This document shows positions 9,201 to 17,746 of a stretch of 55,266 bases of DNA, piece after piece. The notes beneath the pieces are model-generated. The model searched no databases. It had not been told where the DNA came from and saw only the letters and a list, made by a program, of their open reading frames with translations. The number at the start of each line of letters is the position of its first letter. Position 1 is the first letter of the stretch. Source of the DNA: CALARM01 sp964431735 (GTDB lineage: Bacteria; Vulcanimicrobiota; SpSt-956; JAKJGF01); contig CAYSLJ010000022.1 in NCBI GenBank assembly GCA_964431735.1, forward strand, positions 1-55,266. Reading direction: 5' to 3'. The translations under genes and the position numbers were made by a program.

Positions 9201-9644
9201 ATATTCCTTTCTCCTCAGGAAGGTGATTATTATTTTCTACTGGGCAGTCTCTATTTCAAATTCGGGAAACCGGATGTAGCACAACAGGAATTGATAAAAT
9301 CCCTTCGTTATAATAAAAATCAACCTGAAGCAGAATGGTATCTGGGACAGATATATATGCTGGAAAGTAAATATAAAGAAGGAATAGAACATATTGAAAC
9401 AGCTATAACTCTGAACAGAGATGAATTAAAATATTACAAATCTTTCCTGGAAGTCTGTTACAGAGGTGATTTAATGGAACATGCACTGACAAGACTTGAA
9501 GATTATATTGCAGATACAGAAAATCCCCTTATAAAAACAGAACTTATGGAATATATGAAAATAATAAAGAAAAAAACAGAGGAAAAGAAGAAAACAGGAA
9601 TTTCCAGAGTATTATCGTCTCTTGGTTTTAAAGATAATAAGTGA
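6201..9644 (+). CDS. Ser/Thr kinase - zinc ribbon - TPR fusion
   Basis: This is a 1147-residue soluble Hanks-type kinase fused to a long TPR array. The kinase domain spans about 1-270, with glycine loop GRGGMA (15-20), ATP lysine K37, catalytic HRD (D134), DFG (D152) and activation segment GTLTYFSPEQAQG; all key residues are present. A CXXC-CXXC zinc ribbon follows (C337, C340, C351, C354). Next comes a Lys/Pro/Ala-rich linker (about 362-415) and, from about 425 to 1115, around twenty TPR units. No transmembrane segment is seen, so it should act in the cytoplasm as a kinase scaffold. An NHL protein follows closely. Substrates are unknown. Confidence 0.9.
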   Translation: MATNIGRYEIIEEIGRGGMAIVYKGKDPILERDVAVKVLPPKLARSKEAVTRFLQEAKLASRLIHPNIVSIYDIGEESSGIPYIVMEYLDGETTLWDYMEKKDKPLEIEEAITLITPVCQALDYAHSQNIVHRDIKPENIMITRLNIVKVMDFGLACLEGVHNLTMAGEIFGTLTYFSPEQAQGLHADRRSDIYSAGVILYQMLTRKLPFEATSIPVLIKQHIESRPPSPSQHNPEIPKKIEKAILKALEKNPDDRFQTAGEFLDDLLGRETAGGDKGIYASQWDAFAQSKLRQEQQLQKRMSEHEILFEKQDSKWWFEQVEFDDDEEEVKSDEKLCPKCKYENSEKEEYCLACGEKLPGRKKEKKSKKPEEKKPAKKAEEKKPAKAEEKKPAVKSAEIPSYASPVVTVPKPPPPKSPPKDPLVYLKKGNELLEEGKPDMAIIEYEQALEINPKLTEAYFKLALIYTKQGKLDNAIKCYNDILKHDYGNKSALRELGVIYATLQKIDMALEKLEQAMEKGVQDFEMFSLMADLYVEKKEFTKAILTLKKAQVMEPDNIQICLDLGDLYAKQGYTGDAIGQYNRIILKNPEDFKAWNALGFLYLQLGKDDDAIRCFEKSFEYGSDDARAHCELGYLYSKIKKYNFAEKEYEESIFLDPNNVVSHYRLASLYYLLEKYDFALEEYKRVIQLDCNHAEGHGKLGLIYYKKNMIDAAISELEAAFSLNYNDSDSHSILGHLYVKKNRLADSLRHFQSAVLTDPLSPKKRKDLGMTYIFLNHHGPAIEELRKVIRLGIDGADIRRAMGVALEARGNIGEAIKELGKAIEMDPNSALNYNLRGKAYAQQGMTNLAIREYEKSISLDQNNQLAYSYLGKAYLQKGLYQESLGSFEKVINIAKQGGANDPTLLADTYCDMGTIYIKLKNVNHAFKYFEEALRADLKMAEANRGIGECYLLMDNLDYAVRYLERAVMYDPKNARGFAILGQVYEKAKKLNMAIQAYKKAIFLSPQEGDYYFLLGSLYFKFGKPDVAQQELIKSLRYNKNQPEAEWYLGQIYMLESKYKEGIEHIETAITLNRDELKYYKSFLEVCYRGDLMEHALTRLEDYIADTENPLIKTELMEYMKIIKKKTEEKKKTGISRVLSSLGFKDNK

Positions 9645-9701
9645 TTGGTAATGTGTATCCATTCACTACTCACCATTCACTATATAAGGAGGTTTACATT
9701 T

Positions 9702-10640
9702 ATGAAAAAATACTTTTTATTCATTCCCATCTTCTTTATATCTATGACTGTCATAATCCTGGCTTATAACTACAATAATCGCGGCGGAGGATTGTTTAAC
9801 AATCCCGTAGGCATAGAAGTAGTTGGAAGCGGAAATATATATGTTGTAGATTGCGGTAACGGCAGAATACAGAAATTCAGCGATACAGGTAAATTTATTA
9901 TGCAATGGGGTGAACAGGGTAAAGGTGAAGGGTGTTTTGATAGACCTTCTCATATTGGTGCCGATAAAAATAAAAATCTTTATGTTACAGATACAAATAA
10001 TCACAGAATACAGAAATTCAAACATGACGGCACTTTTATGCTGTCATGGGGCAAATCGGGGAAAAGCGCCGGAGATTTCAGATTTCCACAGGGTATAGCT
10101 GTTGATAAAGAAGGGGAAGTAACAGTAGTAGATACCGAAAATAACAGGGTTCAGAAATTTAATTCGGAAGGAAAGCTTATAAGTGTATGGGGTGTAAAAG
10201 GGAGAGGAATAGGTCAATTTTCAGCGCCACGGGGTGTTACAGTAGATAAATACAGAAATATCTATGTATGTGATGCCGGAAACGGAAGGGTAGTAAAATT
10301 TAACAGTGAAGGTCAGCATCAGTCAAGCTGGGGTGGAGAAGGATCTGATAAAAATCTCTTTTTATCCCCTGTAGATATAGCTATAGATAGTAAAGGAAAT
10401 GTTTTTGTTACGGATTTAGGAAAGTCATGTGTGATAAAATTATCTCCTGAAGGGAAAAAAATATCCACCTGGGGAACCTATGGAATTAATTCGGGAGAAC
10501 TTGCCGGCCCCAACGGTATAGCTATGGGAACAGATGAAAGATATGTTTATGTAGCGGATTCAGGTAATAACAGAATACAGAAATTTAATACAAAAGGTCG
10601 TTTTGTTATTCAATGGGGAAGTTTCGGCAAAGTATTTTAA
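9702..10640 (+). CDS. NHL-repeat protein, membrane-anchored or exported
   Basis: The protein has 312 residues from the ATG at 9702, chosen because AAGGAGG (9687-9693) precedes it at normal spacing; the frame is open further upstream (to 9645) but that part is heptamer-repeat DNA. A hydrophobic N terminus (about 2-21) is a signal peptide or anchor and lacks a lipobox. Five to six NHL units follow, each with the pattern VTDTNNHRIQKF...G.F..SWG, giving a six-bladed propeller. It resembles the propeller of the lipoprotein at 3224-4531. Its place 57 bases after the kinase-TPR gene suggests a shared transcript and perhaps a sensor or scaffold partnership, which is inference. Confidence 0.85.
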   Translation: MKKYFLFIPIFFISMTVIILAYNYNNRGGGLFNNPVGIEVVGSGNIYVVDCGNGRIQKFSDTGKFIMQWGEQGKGEGCFDRPSHIGADKNKNLYVTDTNNHRIQKFKHDGTFMLSWGKSGKSAGDFRFPQGIAVDKEGEVTVVDTENNRVQKFNSEGKLISVWGVKGRGIGQFSAPRGVTVDKYRNIYVCDAGNGRVVKFNSEGQHQSSWGGEGSDKNLFLSPVDIAIDSKGNVFVTDLGKSCVIKLSPEGKKISTWGTYGINSGELAGPNGIAMGTDERYVYVADSGNNRIQKFNTKGRFVIQWGSFGKVF

Positions 10641-10744
10641 GGAATAAATTTCGTTACTCGCAATGAACTATATATGTTTTATCATTATAATAGTTATAAA
10701 TACTCTTCCGTTATTACTTTGATTTAGAAAAAACGGATAAATTC

Positions 10745-10983
10745 CTAAGTACCGCTCCAAATAAGTTAGTACCCATATTAAAACCTGTCCCTGGCCGGAC
10801 TCTTCCGGAAAATATATGATCCTATTGCGTGACAAACTGGTTTTTTAGACGTTTAATATTTTGCATCTATATAATTTATAACTCTCTTTTAATACGGCAT
10901 ATCTTTTCCTCCAGAGCCCGGCCAGGGACAGGAGTGAGTGCCATATTTTTTTTGGGTACCAATTTACCTGTTGCGGTACTAAG
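10745..10983 (+). repeat. Foldback repeat, copy 2 (uninterrupted)
   Basis: This 239-bp copy has long imperfect inverted arms. Left: CTAAGTACCGC, AGTACCCA and CCTGTCCCTGGCCGGACTCT. Right: the approximate complement of the same three blocks, ending GCGGTACTAAG. The centre contains AAACTGGTTTTTTAGAC and TAATATTTTGC, the site that is interrupted in copy 1. It has no coding potential. Confidence 0.8.
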
Positions 10984-11128
10984 TTTTATCAATTTAAAAA
11001 AGCTATATATTTCAAGGTTAATTCATAATCAAAGTATTAGCGGAACAGCATCTAGCGTGAGTTTACTGAAAATTCATTCTTGACATTAATCTTTTCGTTT
11101 ATTCATAAGGAAAAGCGAAGAAAAAAAT

Positions 11129-11306
11129 GTATAGTATAACCGTGATCTTTTCATTATAGGATATGAGTTAGAAAGAGTTTTTTTTATGACAGAAATATTG
11201 GTTGTTTCAATTAAGTTGATTTTGGTTTTACACATAGTTATACTATACAGCATTTGCAATTACCTTGTAAATACTGACTTTCATAATGTATATGGTTATA
11301 CTATAC
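11129..11306. promoter_or_regulatory. Three GTTATACTATAC motifs
   Basis: GTTATACTATAC occurs at 11237-11248 and 11295-11306, and its complement GTATAGTATAAC at 11129-11140. The outer pair extends to a 14-base perfect inverted repeat (11128-11141 with 11294-11307). The spacing suggests operator-like binding sites or the arms of a degenerate element. No regulator or regulated gene is evident. Confidence 0.4.
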
Positions 11307-11534
11307 AAAAATTGGCTTCTGAAAAATTAGCTTTTCCTTATTATATCACAGTTTTTCAAGAGATCAATATCAAAAAAAACGCAAAATTCGGTAAACTCAC
11401 GCTAGTTATAAGTCTGACCGGTAATTCTATGGCTGAAGTTCATTGGGGTATGAGATATTTCATTACCCTGAGCCCTTACAGGTCACATTTTACATAAGGG
11501 CGTTTAATAAAACGTCCCTTACTCACCACTCTCA

Positions 11535-13217
11535 CTACTGACTGTAATGACTTAACAATTTATTTAAACTACTGCAAAGGTTAGATAAATTTTCCGAAGA
11601 TTTTTTAGTATTGCCTGCTTCATGGGCTGTATTATGTGCAGCTTCTGAAGCAGATATAACATTATATGTTACATCTTTAAGTGTACTGGATGCCTTGCTT
11701 ACACTTTCCGATACATCATTGGAGGCCAGGGCAGCCTGGTTTATATTCTGTGTGATTTCTCTGCTGGTAATACTCTGTTCTTCCACAGAAGAGGAAATAA
11801 TTGTCGCTATACTGTTAATCTGCTGAACAACCTGAAATACTTCATCCATAAATTTCATCGTATACTGTATACTTCCGTAAATGGCATCAATCTTTTCTCT
11901 CGTACTGCTTGCAGAAGTACCTGTTTGCTTTGCAAGCTCTTTCACTTCATTTGCCACTACAGCAAATCCCTTCCCTGCTTCTCCTGCTCTGGCAGCTTCT
12001 ATCGTAGCATTCAGAGCCAGTAAATTTGTCTGTTCCGCTATATCTGTAATCAAATCTATTACCTTACTTATTTCTTTTGCATGTTCTCCGAGAATCTCCG
12101 TATTTGTTTTTGATTTACTTACTATACTGGAAGCTTTATTTGCAATATCTTTGGATTCTTCCGTATTTTTTGCAATTTCCAGAATACTTTTTGACATTTC
12201 TTCCATAGATGTGGCAACAACAGTCAGATTTGTACTTAATTCCTCTGTAGCAGAAGCTATATTATCTATATTTCTGGATATTTCTTCTGAACCGGAAGAA
12301 GCACTTTCAGATTGCTTTGATAACTCATCTGCATTCTGAGACATCATAGTAGAAATAGACTTCAGATTATCTGCCTCAGAAATAAAAGAATTTGTACTGC
12401 ATGTTATATTCCTCATAATCTCTTCTAAAATATCAATAATTTCATTAATTTCTGTTATAATCGGCCTGAATTCAAAATTGATTTTGTTAATATCTCCTCT
12501 TATTTTAAGCTTACCATCTCTGACAGAAGTAGCCAGATATTTTGTTTCATTCAATAAACTATTAATTATACCGGAAATATTCTTTATCAGTATAAAACTA
12601 AAAATAATACCTGCCAGAAAACCGAATATTACAGAGAAAATCATCATATTGATGGATTTTTTCATTAAATCTTTATTATTCTGTGCCATTTCTGCAGCTT
12701 CAGCCTTATTATATTCCACCATCTTTCTGAGGGCATCCTGGGCATCTTCATTTATTTTATCTGCATTTCCGTCGACAACAGCATAGGCTTCTTTGACTTT
12801 CTGCTGTCTTGCTAAATCCATCATAATCTCTGCCTGTTTATAATACAGTTCAATACCTTTCCTGAGATCGTGAAGATCCTTTTTTTCTTCTTCCGTCAGA
12901 ACAGCCTGTTCATAGGCATCCATACTTTTTTCGACCGTTTCATAGAGTTCCTCCACCCTTTTCTCTTTTTGTGCCATTACTTCAGGATCATTGCTGAGCC
13001 TTATCATATCTCTGACATTAAGACGAATTCTTAAAAAAGCCTGTAGTATTTCTACAGTTTCTCTTATAGGTACAGTTCTATGTTCATATAAATTCATGGA
13101 ACTTTCATTAATTTTATAAATATTCAGTCCACCAACATAACCTATAATAAGTAGAAACAAATTCAGAATTACAAAGCAGATAATAATTTTATAGCTGACT
13201 TTAATATTTTGTATCAT
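11535..13217 (-). CDS. Methyl-accepting chemotaxis protein
   Basis: This is a 560-residue transmembrane chemoreceptor. TM1 lies at about residues 8-30, followed by a periplasmic helical sensor of about 150 residues resembling a four-helix bundle (MCP signal) domain. TM2 is near 190-212, followed by a HAMP-like linker and a long cytoplasmic signalling hairpin. The hairpin tip carries the canonical EQTNLLALNATIEAARAG and GKGFAVVANEVKELAKQTG, where CheA and CheW dock. I prefer the ATG at 13217 because the Shine-Dalgarno AAGGAAGGGGAG lies just before it, inside the longer open frame that begins at 13241. No che genes are nearby, so it is an orphan receptor. The ligand is unknown. Confidence 0.93.
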   Translation of the reverse strand: MIQNIKVSYKIIICFVILNLFLLIIGYVGGLNIYKINESSMNLYEHRTVPIRETVEILQAFLRIRLNVRDMIRLSNDPEVMAQKEKRVEELYETVEKSMDAYEQAVLTEEEKKDLHDLRKGIELYYKQAEIMMDLARQQKVKEAYAVVDGNADKINEDAQDALRKMVEYNKAEAAEMAQNNKDLMKKSINMMIFSVIFGFLAGIIFSFILIKNISGIINSLLNETKYLATSVRDGKLKIRGDINKINFEFRPIITEINEIIDILEEIMRNITCSTNSFISEADNLKSISTMMSQNADELSKQSESASSGSEEISRNIDNIASATEELSTNLTVVATSMEEMSKSILEIAKNTEESKDIANKASSIVSKSKTNTEILGEHAKEISKVIDLITDIAEQTNLLALNATIEAARAGEAGKGFAVVANEVKELAKQTGTSASSTREKIDAIYGSIQYTMKFMDEVFQVVQQINSIATIISSSVEEQSITSREITQNINQAALASNDVSESVSKASSTLKDVTYNVISASEAAHNTAHEAGNTKKSSENLSNLCSSLNKLLSHYSQ

Positions 13218-13393
13218 AGTGGTCTCCCCTTCCTTATACATAAGAGTATTGTTTAACTACAGTAACATTATCGGCGATATTATAAAAAAATTAATAGTAA
13301 TTATATTTTTTTTAAATATTGCTATAAAAAGGTGTTATCATGTATATGTCTAATTAATTGTTTTAGAAATCGATATAAAGGAGGTTTATAGAA

Positions 13394-15652
13394 ATGTATA
13401 AAATTATATTTTCGATAACTATATTACTGTGCCTGTATTTATCCCTTCCTATATCAGCCAATCCATTCAATGATATACCTCAAAATCACTGGGCCTACGA
13501 TGCGGTAGAAATGCTTCAGGAGAAAGGACTTGTAGAAGGTTATCCTGATGGTTATTTCAAGGGTGACAGACCTGTAACAAGATATGAAATGGCCATGGCA
13601 GTAGCAAGAATAATTGCCCGTATAGAACAGTTAGAAGCTTCTATTCCGCAGATGCCCGATCTATCTATTTATGCGACAAAAAATGACCTTGAAACAATAA
13701 ATAAATTGACTGAAGAATTTCATAAGGAACTGGACTCACTCGGTATAAGAGTGTCAAATATAGAAGAATCCATCGGGAAAATAACATCAAAGGTACACGA
13801 GCTTGAGAGAGTAAAAGTAAGCGGAAATTTTAATACTACTGCAGTAGCAATAGGATATGGTCCTGACAAATTAAACACGGCAGGTTTTGGTAATCCCTAT
13901 CCTCCTGCTCAGAATCCGACACCTGGGCCGGAAATTATTCCCGATAGAGATCGTTTCAGTGGCCCCAATGGAGGTAGCAGATTATATCAGGGTTCTGCTA
14001 TTATGTCCCAACTCAATCTTACTGTTACAGCAAAAATTGCCGAAAAAGTGAAGGCAGGCGGAGATTTTTCCGCATACTCAGCCTTTGGAGAACAGGGACT
14101 CATTGATCAGTGGGGCATTGTCCCTCCCTATGATTCTATGGGGCAAATTGTAAGTTTAAATCACTTTCAGGCTGACATGTCAACCCTCTGGTTTGATACT
14201 GACGGAGACTGGGATATTACAGGAAAATTCGGTGATTATAATGTAAAAAAATTATCCAGAAATCTATTTTATGGCCTGAGAAATAATATGGGTTACGGAG
14301 GAAAAGATATTATGCCCATGAGTGGTATAGATATATATGGTTCCCTCTATAAAAAAATAGATCTGGAAGTATTTATGGCAAGAAATATAAATGTTCTCAG
14401 ATCATCTGATACAACCGGTATACCATCAAAATTCAGATATGAACTTGCCACTCCTTACAATAACGGTCAGGGAGCATACAGACTATTAAATTACGGACAG
14501 GCAGATGAGGCTCAATATGACAATTATCTGCAGGGCTTCTGGGCAGGTCATGATTTTCTTGATGGTTCGGCTCATATAGAAGGAGCTTTTCTGAGACTTT
14601 ATGAAGACTATGCGTCAAACCCCTGTCTCGGAACAGATAAAAATCTCACCGCTCCGCCAAAGGATTTAATTTATTATGGATTTAAAGGTTATTATACATG
14701 GCCTGAAGATAAGATAAAAATCTACGGAGAATTCAATCAGACAGGGTTTGACTATAATTTAACGGATAATAAAGGCAGATATACAGGAACATTTCTGAAT
14801 ATAGGAGCAAAAGTAAAGCTTTCTCCTTTCAGTTTACATGGTGAATACATAAGAATTTCCGCCAATTATGACCCATTCGGTTATCGCGAGCACTGGGATA
14901 AAATATATAATGACAGCCATCATCAGGGATGGGGATGGAAAACAGGAAGCTTTGCCTGTAATGCCAGAAGGTTTTCCAGGCTCAGACCGAACAGAACCGG
15001 TATAGATCTCGGAATGGACTGGAAATTCGGAGAAAAAGACAGTGGTATAATCTTTACAGATTTCACATATCTGCAACAGGTAATACCTACCAGTATTACA
15101 AACAATGAAGATTCTTTTCAAAAATATAATTTTCTCACAGGCATTCCTGTAGCAGATACGACAGGCATCAATATTTACGGTAATATGGATCATTTCTTTA
15201 CTGAAGCAGACCCGGCAAAAGGGAAAGAATATAATGTAGATGCAGGAGGCAAATACTCTGCCGGTAAATTTCATACATGGGGATATTTTAATTATCATAA
15301 ATTCAGCCGTGATTACGAAGCAAAAGAATATAAAGTAGATCTGGCTTATTATGTTGCCAATGCAGGAATTACATATGATATTACGGAAAAATTCAGTACC
15401 CAGGGATATATTGAATATATTAAAGCAACCGGCACAAACGAATCCGGAAATAATGTAGAATGGTCACAGGTAATTCCGGGATGGGGAGTCATGTATAAAT
15501 TCAATGAAAATTGTGATTTTCAGATGGATTATAAATTTTATGACTATTCTTCAACTACTCCCTATGATGTTTATGATAAGGTTCCCGATCCCACAGGAAA
15601 TAATGATTATCATGCCAATAAATTGATGACAAGAATAAGGGTGAAGTTTTGA
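13394..15652 (+). CDS. SLH-domain outer-membrane porin
   Basis: This 752-residue protein has a signal peptide (about 1-22), a single S-layer homology domain (about 23-75; FNDIPQNHWAYDAVEMLQEK, VTRYEMAMAVARII) and a coiled-coil segment (about 95-140). The rest is Tyr/Gly/Asp-rich with alternating beta-strand pattern, expected to form an outer-membrane barrel; it ends in Phe, as BAM substrates do. The SLH domain should bind modified peptidoglycan and tether the outer membrane. Such SLH-porins are typical of diderm Terrabacteria. AAAGGAGG lies upstream of the ATG. A hairpin of heptamers (15704-15773) follows. The solute specificity is unknown. Confidence 0.88.
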   Translation: MYKIIFSITILLCLYLSLPISANPFNDIPQNHWAYDAVEMLQEKGLVEGYPDGYFKGDRPVTRYEMAMAVARIIARIEQLEASIPQMPDLSIYATKNDLETINKLTEEFHKELDSLGIRVSNIEESIGKITSKVHELERVKVSGNFNTTAVAIGYGPDKLNTAGFGNPYPPAQNPTPGPEIIPDRDRFSGPNGGSRLYQGSAIMSQLNLTVTAKIAEKVKAGGDFSAYSAFGEQGLIDQWGIVPPYDSMGQIVSLNHFQADMSTLWFDTDGDWDITGKFGDYNVKKLSRNLFYGLRNNMGYGGKDIMPMSGIDIYGSLYKKIDLEVFMARNINVLRSSDTTGIPSKFRYELATPYNNGQGAYRLLNYGQADEAQYDNYLQGFWAGHDFLDGSAHIEGAFLRLYEDYASNPCLGTDKNLTAPPKDLIYYGFKGYYTWPEDKIKIYGEFNQTGFDYNLTDNKGRYTGTFLNIGAKVKLSPFSLHGEYIRISANYDPFGYREHWDKIYNDSHHQGWGWKTGSFACNARRFSRLRPNRTGIDLGMDWKFGEKDSGIIFTDFTYLQQVIPTSITNNEDSFQKYNFLTGIPVADTTGINIYGNMDHFFTEADPAKGKEYNVDAGGKYSAGKFHTWGYFNYHKFSRDYEAKEYKVDLAYYVANAGITYDITEKFSTQGYIEYIKATGTNESGNNVEWSQVIPGWGVMYKFNENCDFQMDYKFYDYSSTTPYDVYDKVPDPTGNNDYHANKLMTRIRVKF

Positions 15653-15703
15653 CATAGATTTACGAGATTTACGAGATTAACAGGATTATTCAGATTTCAA
15701 TTG

Positions 15704-15810
15704 AAATGCTGATAGCTAAAAAACTATTGTAATCAGAATGATTTTCTGATATATTATATAGCTATCAGCATTTCAGCTATCAGCTATCAGCTAAAATGCT
15801 GAAATGCTTA
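15704..15810. repeat. GCTGATA/CAGCTAT heptamer hairpin
   Basis: AAATGCTGATAGCT (15704-15717) and AGCTATCAGCATTT (15760-15773) are a perfect 14-base inverted repeat. The right arm continues into further CAGCTAT heptamers and AATGCTGAAATGCT up to the adk leader. A GATTTACGAGATTTACGAG direct repeat (about 15658-15676) precedes it. The hairpin might end porin transcription, but no T tract follows it. Confidence 0.75.
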
Positions 15811-15832
15811 AAAACAGGAGTAAACCATAAAA

Positions 15833-16447
15833 ATGTCAGATGATAAAATAATCGGACCCCACATGGAGTCCTCTCCCCTGTTTATAGTCATAATGGGTTC
15901 TCCCGGCGCAGGTAAAGGCACTCAGGCTGAAAGACTTTCAAAAAAATATGCTATTCCCCATATATCATCAGGAGAATTATTGAGAGAGACAGCTAAAGAA
16001 AATAGCCCTACAGGGAAAAAATTGAAGGGATGTATGGACAGAGGAGAACTTGCTCCAAATGATCTAATAATAGATATTATGGCAGAAAGACTTGGCAGAC
16101 ATGATTGTAAAAAAGGTTTTATAATAGATGGATTTCCAAGAGCAGGTATAGAAGCAATAGCACTTGAAAAGATACTTGCAGATCAGGGCAGAGAAATCGG
16201 TAATGTAATAGAAATTAAAATATCAAGAGAAGAATGTCTGAAGAGACTTTCAGGCAGGGGAAGGCATGATGATAAAGAAGATGTAATAAACAGGCGTTAC
16301 GACATATATCTTGAACAGTCTCATGATGTAAGGGAGTATTTTAAAACAAAAGAAAATCTTTATAAAGAAATAAACGGGGAAAAATCTGAAGAACTTATAG
16401 AAAAAGAATTAAATAGTCTGGTGACATTTATAAGGAGGTACGTTTAA
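15833..16447 (+). CDS. adk: Adenylate kinase, short-LID type
   Basis: Adenylate kinase interconverts ATP plus AMP with two ADP. The protein is 204 residues. The P-loop GSPGAGKGTQ is at about 23-32, preceded by an unusual 15-residue N-terminal extension. The AMP-binding SSGELLRE is near 45-52 and GFPRAGIEA is near 103-111. The LID is short (GRGRHDDKEDVINRRYD) without a zinc-binding cysteine cluster, as in short-type adenylate and UMP-CMP kinases. AGGAG precedes the start. The end contains the Shine-Dalgarno sequence of glyA, three bases away, so the two genes are coupled. A UMP/CMP preference cannot be excluded. Confidence 0.9.
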   Translation: MSDDKIIGPHMESSPLFIVIMGSPGAGKGTQAERLSKKYAIPHISSGELLRETAKENSPTGKKLKGCMDRGELAPNDLIIDIMAERLGRHDCKKGFIIDGFPRAGIEAIALEKILADQGREIGNVIEIKISREECLKRLSGRGRHDDKEDVINRRYDIYLEQSHDVREYFKTKENLYKEINGEKSEELIEKELNSLVTFIRRYV

Positions 16448-16450
16448 AAA

Positions 16451-17722
16451 ATGGGAGTTTTATGGAAAGTTGACCCTGTGATAGCAGAAGCAATATATAA
16501 TGAAGTAGAACGTCAGGCATTTAAGCTTGAGATGATAGCTTCTGAAAACTTTGTCAGCGAAGGAGTACTTGAAGCACAGGCATCAGTTCTTACAAATAAA
16601 TATGCAGAAGGTTATCCGGGGAAAAGATATTACGGCGGATGTGAATTTGTAGATATAATTGAAAGAGAAGCCATTGAAAGGGCTAAAAAACTTTACGGTG
16701 CAGAATATGCAAATGTCCAGACCCATTCAGGTTCCCAGGCAAATATTGCAGTTTATTTCACAGTGCTGGAACCAGGTGATACAATACTCGGTATGGATCT
16801 TACCCATGGAGGTCATTTAACTCACGGAAGCAGGGTAAACTATTCAGGTAAACTGTTTCATACAGTTTTTTACTCTGTAAACAGAGAAACGGAAATGATA
16901 GATTATGATCAGATTCTCTCTCTTGCAAAAGAACATCGTCCAAAATTGATTATAGCAGGAGCAAGCGCCTATTCGAGAACAATTGATTTTGAAAAATTCG
17001 GTGCCATTGCCCAGGAAACAGGTGCCTATCTGATGGTAGATATGGCCCATCTGGCAGGTTTAATTGCAGGAGGAGTTCACCCCGATCCTGTTCCTTATGC
17101 AGATTTTATAACATCTACAACCCATAAAACTCTGAGAGGCCCAAGAGGAGGACTGATACTCTGCAAAAAAACATATGGTAAAAAACTGGATAAAACAGTG
17201 ATGCCCGGTATACAGGGAGGTCCTCTGATGCATATAATAGCAGCCAAAGCAGTATGCTTCCTTGAAGCCATGCAACCGGGGTTCAAAGAATATGCAAAAA
17301 ATATAATAGAAAATGCACAGGTTCTTGCAGATGAACTCAAGCACAGAGGCTTCAGACTCGTTACAGGAGGCACCGACAACCACCTGCTCCTTGTAGATCT
17401 AACAGCTCAGAATATTACAGGTCAGGAAGCGGAAAAAGCTCTGGACGAAGCCGGAATTATAGCCAATAAAAATTCTATTCCCTATGATACAAAAGGACTT
17501 ATGGTAACAAGTGGCATAAGATTCGGTACACCTGCACTAACAAGCAGAGGAATGGGAAAAACAGAAATGAAACAGATAGCAGAAATGATAGGTAAAATCC
17601 TCTATAATATAAAATCAGAAAAGATAAAAGAAGATATAAAACTGGAAATAAAAGAACTCTGCAGAAAATTCCCTGTTTATTCCAATCGACTTGTAGATAA
17701 TGGTTCAGGAAGGGTTTATTAA
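16451..17722 (+). CDS. glyA: Serine hydroxymethyltransferase
   Basis: This PLP enzyme converts serine and tetrahydrofolate to glycine and methylene-tetrahydrofolate. Its 423 residues are of normal length. Signatures include KLEMIASENFVS (about 26-37), NKYAEGYPGKRYYGGCEFVD (about 49-68), THSGSQAN, DMAHLAGLIAGG and the PLP-lysine motif TTHKTLRGPRGG with K226. AAGGAGG within the end of adk drives translation. An adk-glyA operon links purine balance with one-carbon supply. The gene converges on the kinase gene at 17742 with only 19 bases between, where CGTAATA/TATTACG could form a weak terminator hairpin. Confidence 0.97.
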   Translation: MGVLWKVDPVIAEAIYNEVERQAFKLEMIASENFVSEGVLEAQASVLTNKYAEGYPGKRYYGGCEFVDIIEREAIERAKKLYGAEYANVQTHSGSQANIAVYFTVLEPGDTILGMDLTHGGHLTHGSRVNYSGKLFHTVFYSVNRETEMIDYDQILSLAKEHRPKLIIAGASAYSRTIDFEKFGAIAQETGAYLMVDMAHLAGLIAGGVHPDPVPYADFITSTTHKTLRGPRGGLILCKKTYGKKLDKTVMPGIQGGPLMHIIAAKAVCFLEAMQPGFKEYAKNIIENAQVLADELKHRGFRLVTGGTDNHLLLVDLTAQNITGQEAEKALDEAGIIANKNSIPYDTKGLMVTSGIRFGTPALTSRGMGKTEMKQIAEMIGKILYNIKSEKIKEDIKLEIKELCRKFPVYSNRLVDNGSGRVY

Positions 17723-17746
17723 CGTAATAATATAAGAGATATTACG
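17723..17746. terminator. Weak hairpin between convergent genes
   Basis: CGTAATA (17723-17729) and TATTACG (17740-17746) form a seven-pair stem with a ten-base loop, overlapping the 3' end of the minus-strand kinase gene. It is the only terminator candidate in this 19-base convergent gap and is AU-rich and weak. Confidence 0.35.

Larger units (their letters stand above)
10641..11534. other. Large spacer between convergent genes
   Basis: The stretch holds a foldback repeat (10745-10983), three copies of the 12-mer GTTATACTATAC (one inverted; 11129-11306) and, at 11479-11560, short GGGCGT and CACTACT repeat remnants. An open frame at 11186-11497 has no good ribosome-binding site and no recognisable domain, and its end runs into repeat-like DNA, so I do not call it a gene. 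The flanking genes converge here, so no flanking promoter is needed. Confidence 0.55.

Noticed and set aside
10829..11083. Open frame of 84 codons
   Set aside because: It overlaps foldback repeat copy 2; the reading frame is a by-product of the repeat and is not kept in the other copies.
11186..11497. Open frame of 103 codons in the convergent spacer
   Set aside because: Weak ribosome-binding site, no known domain, and its 3' part consists of repeat-like DNA. It might still be a small membrane protein, so it is left uncalled rather than excluded for good.
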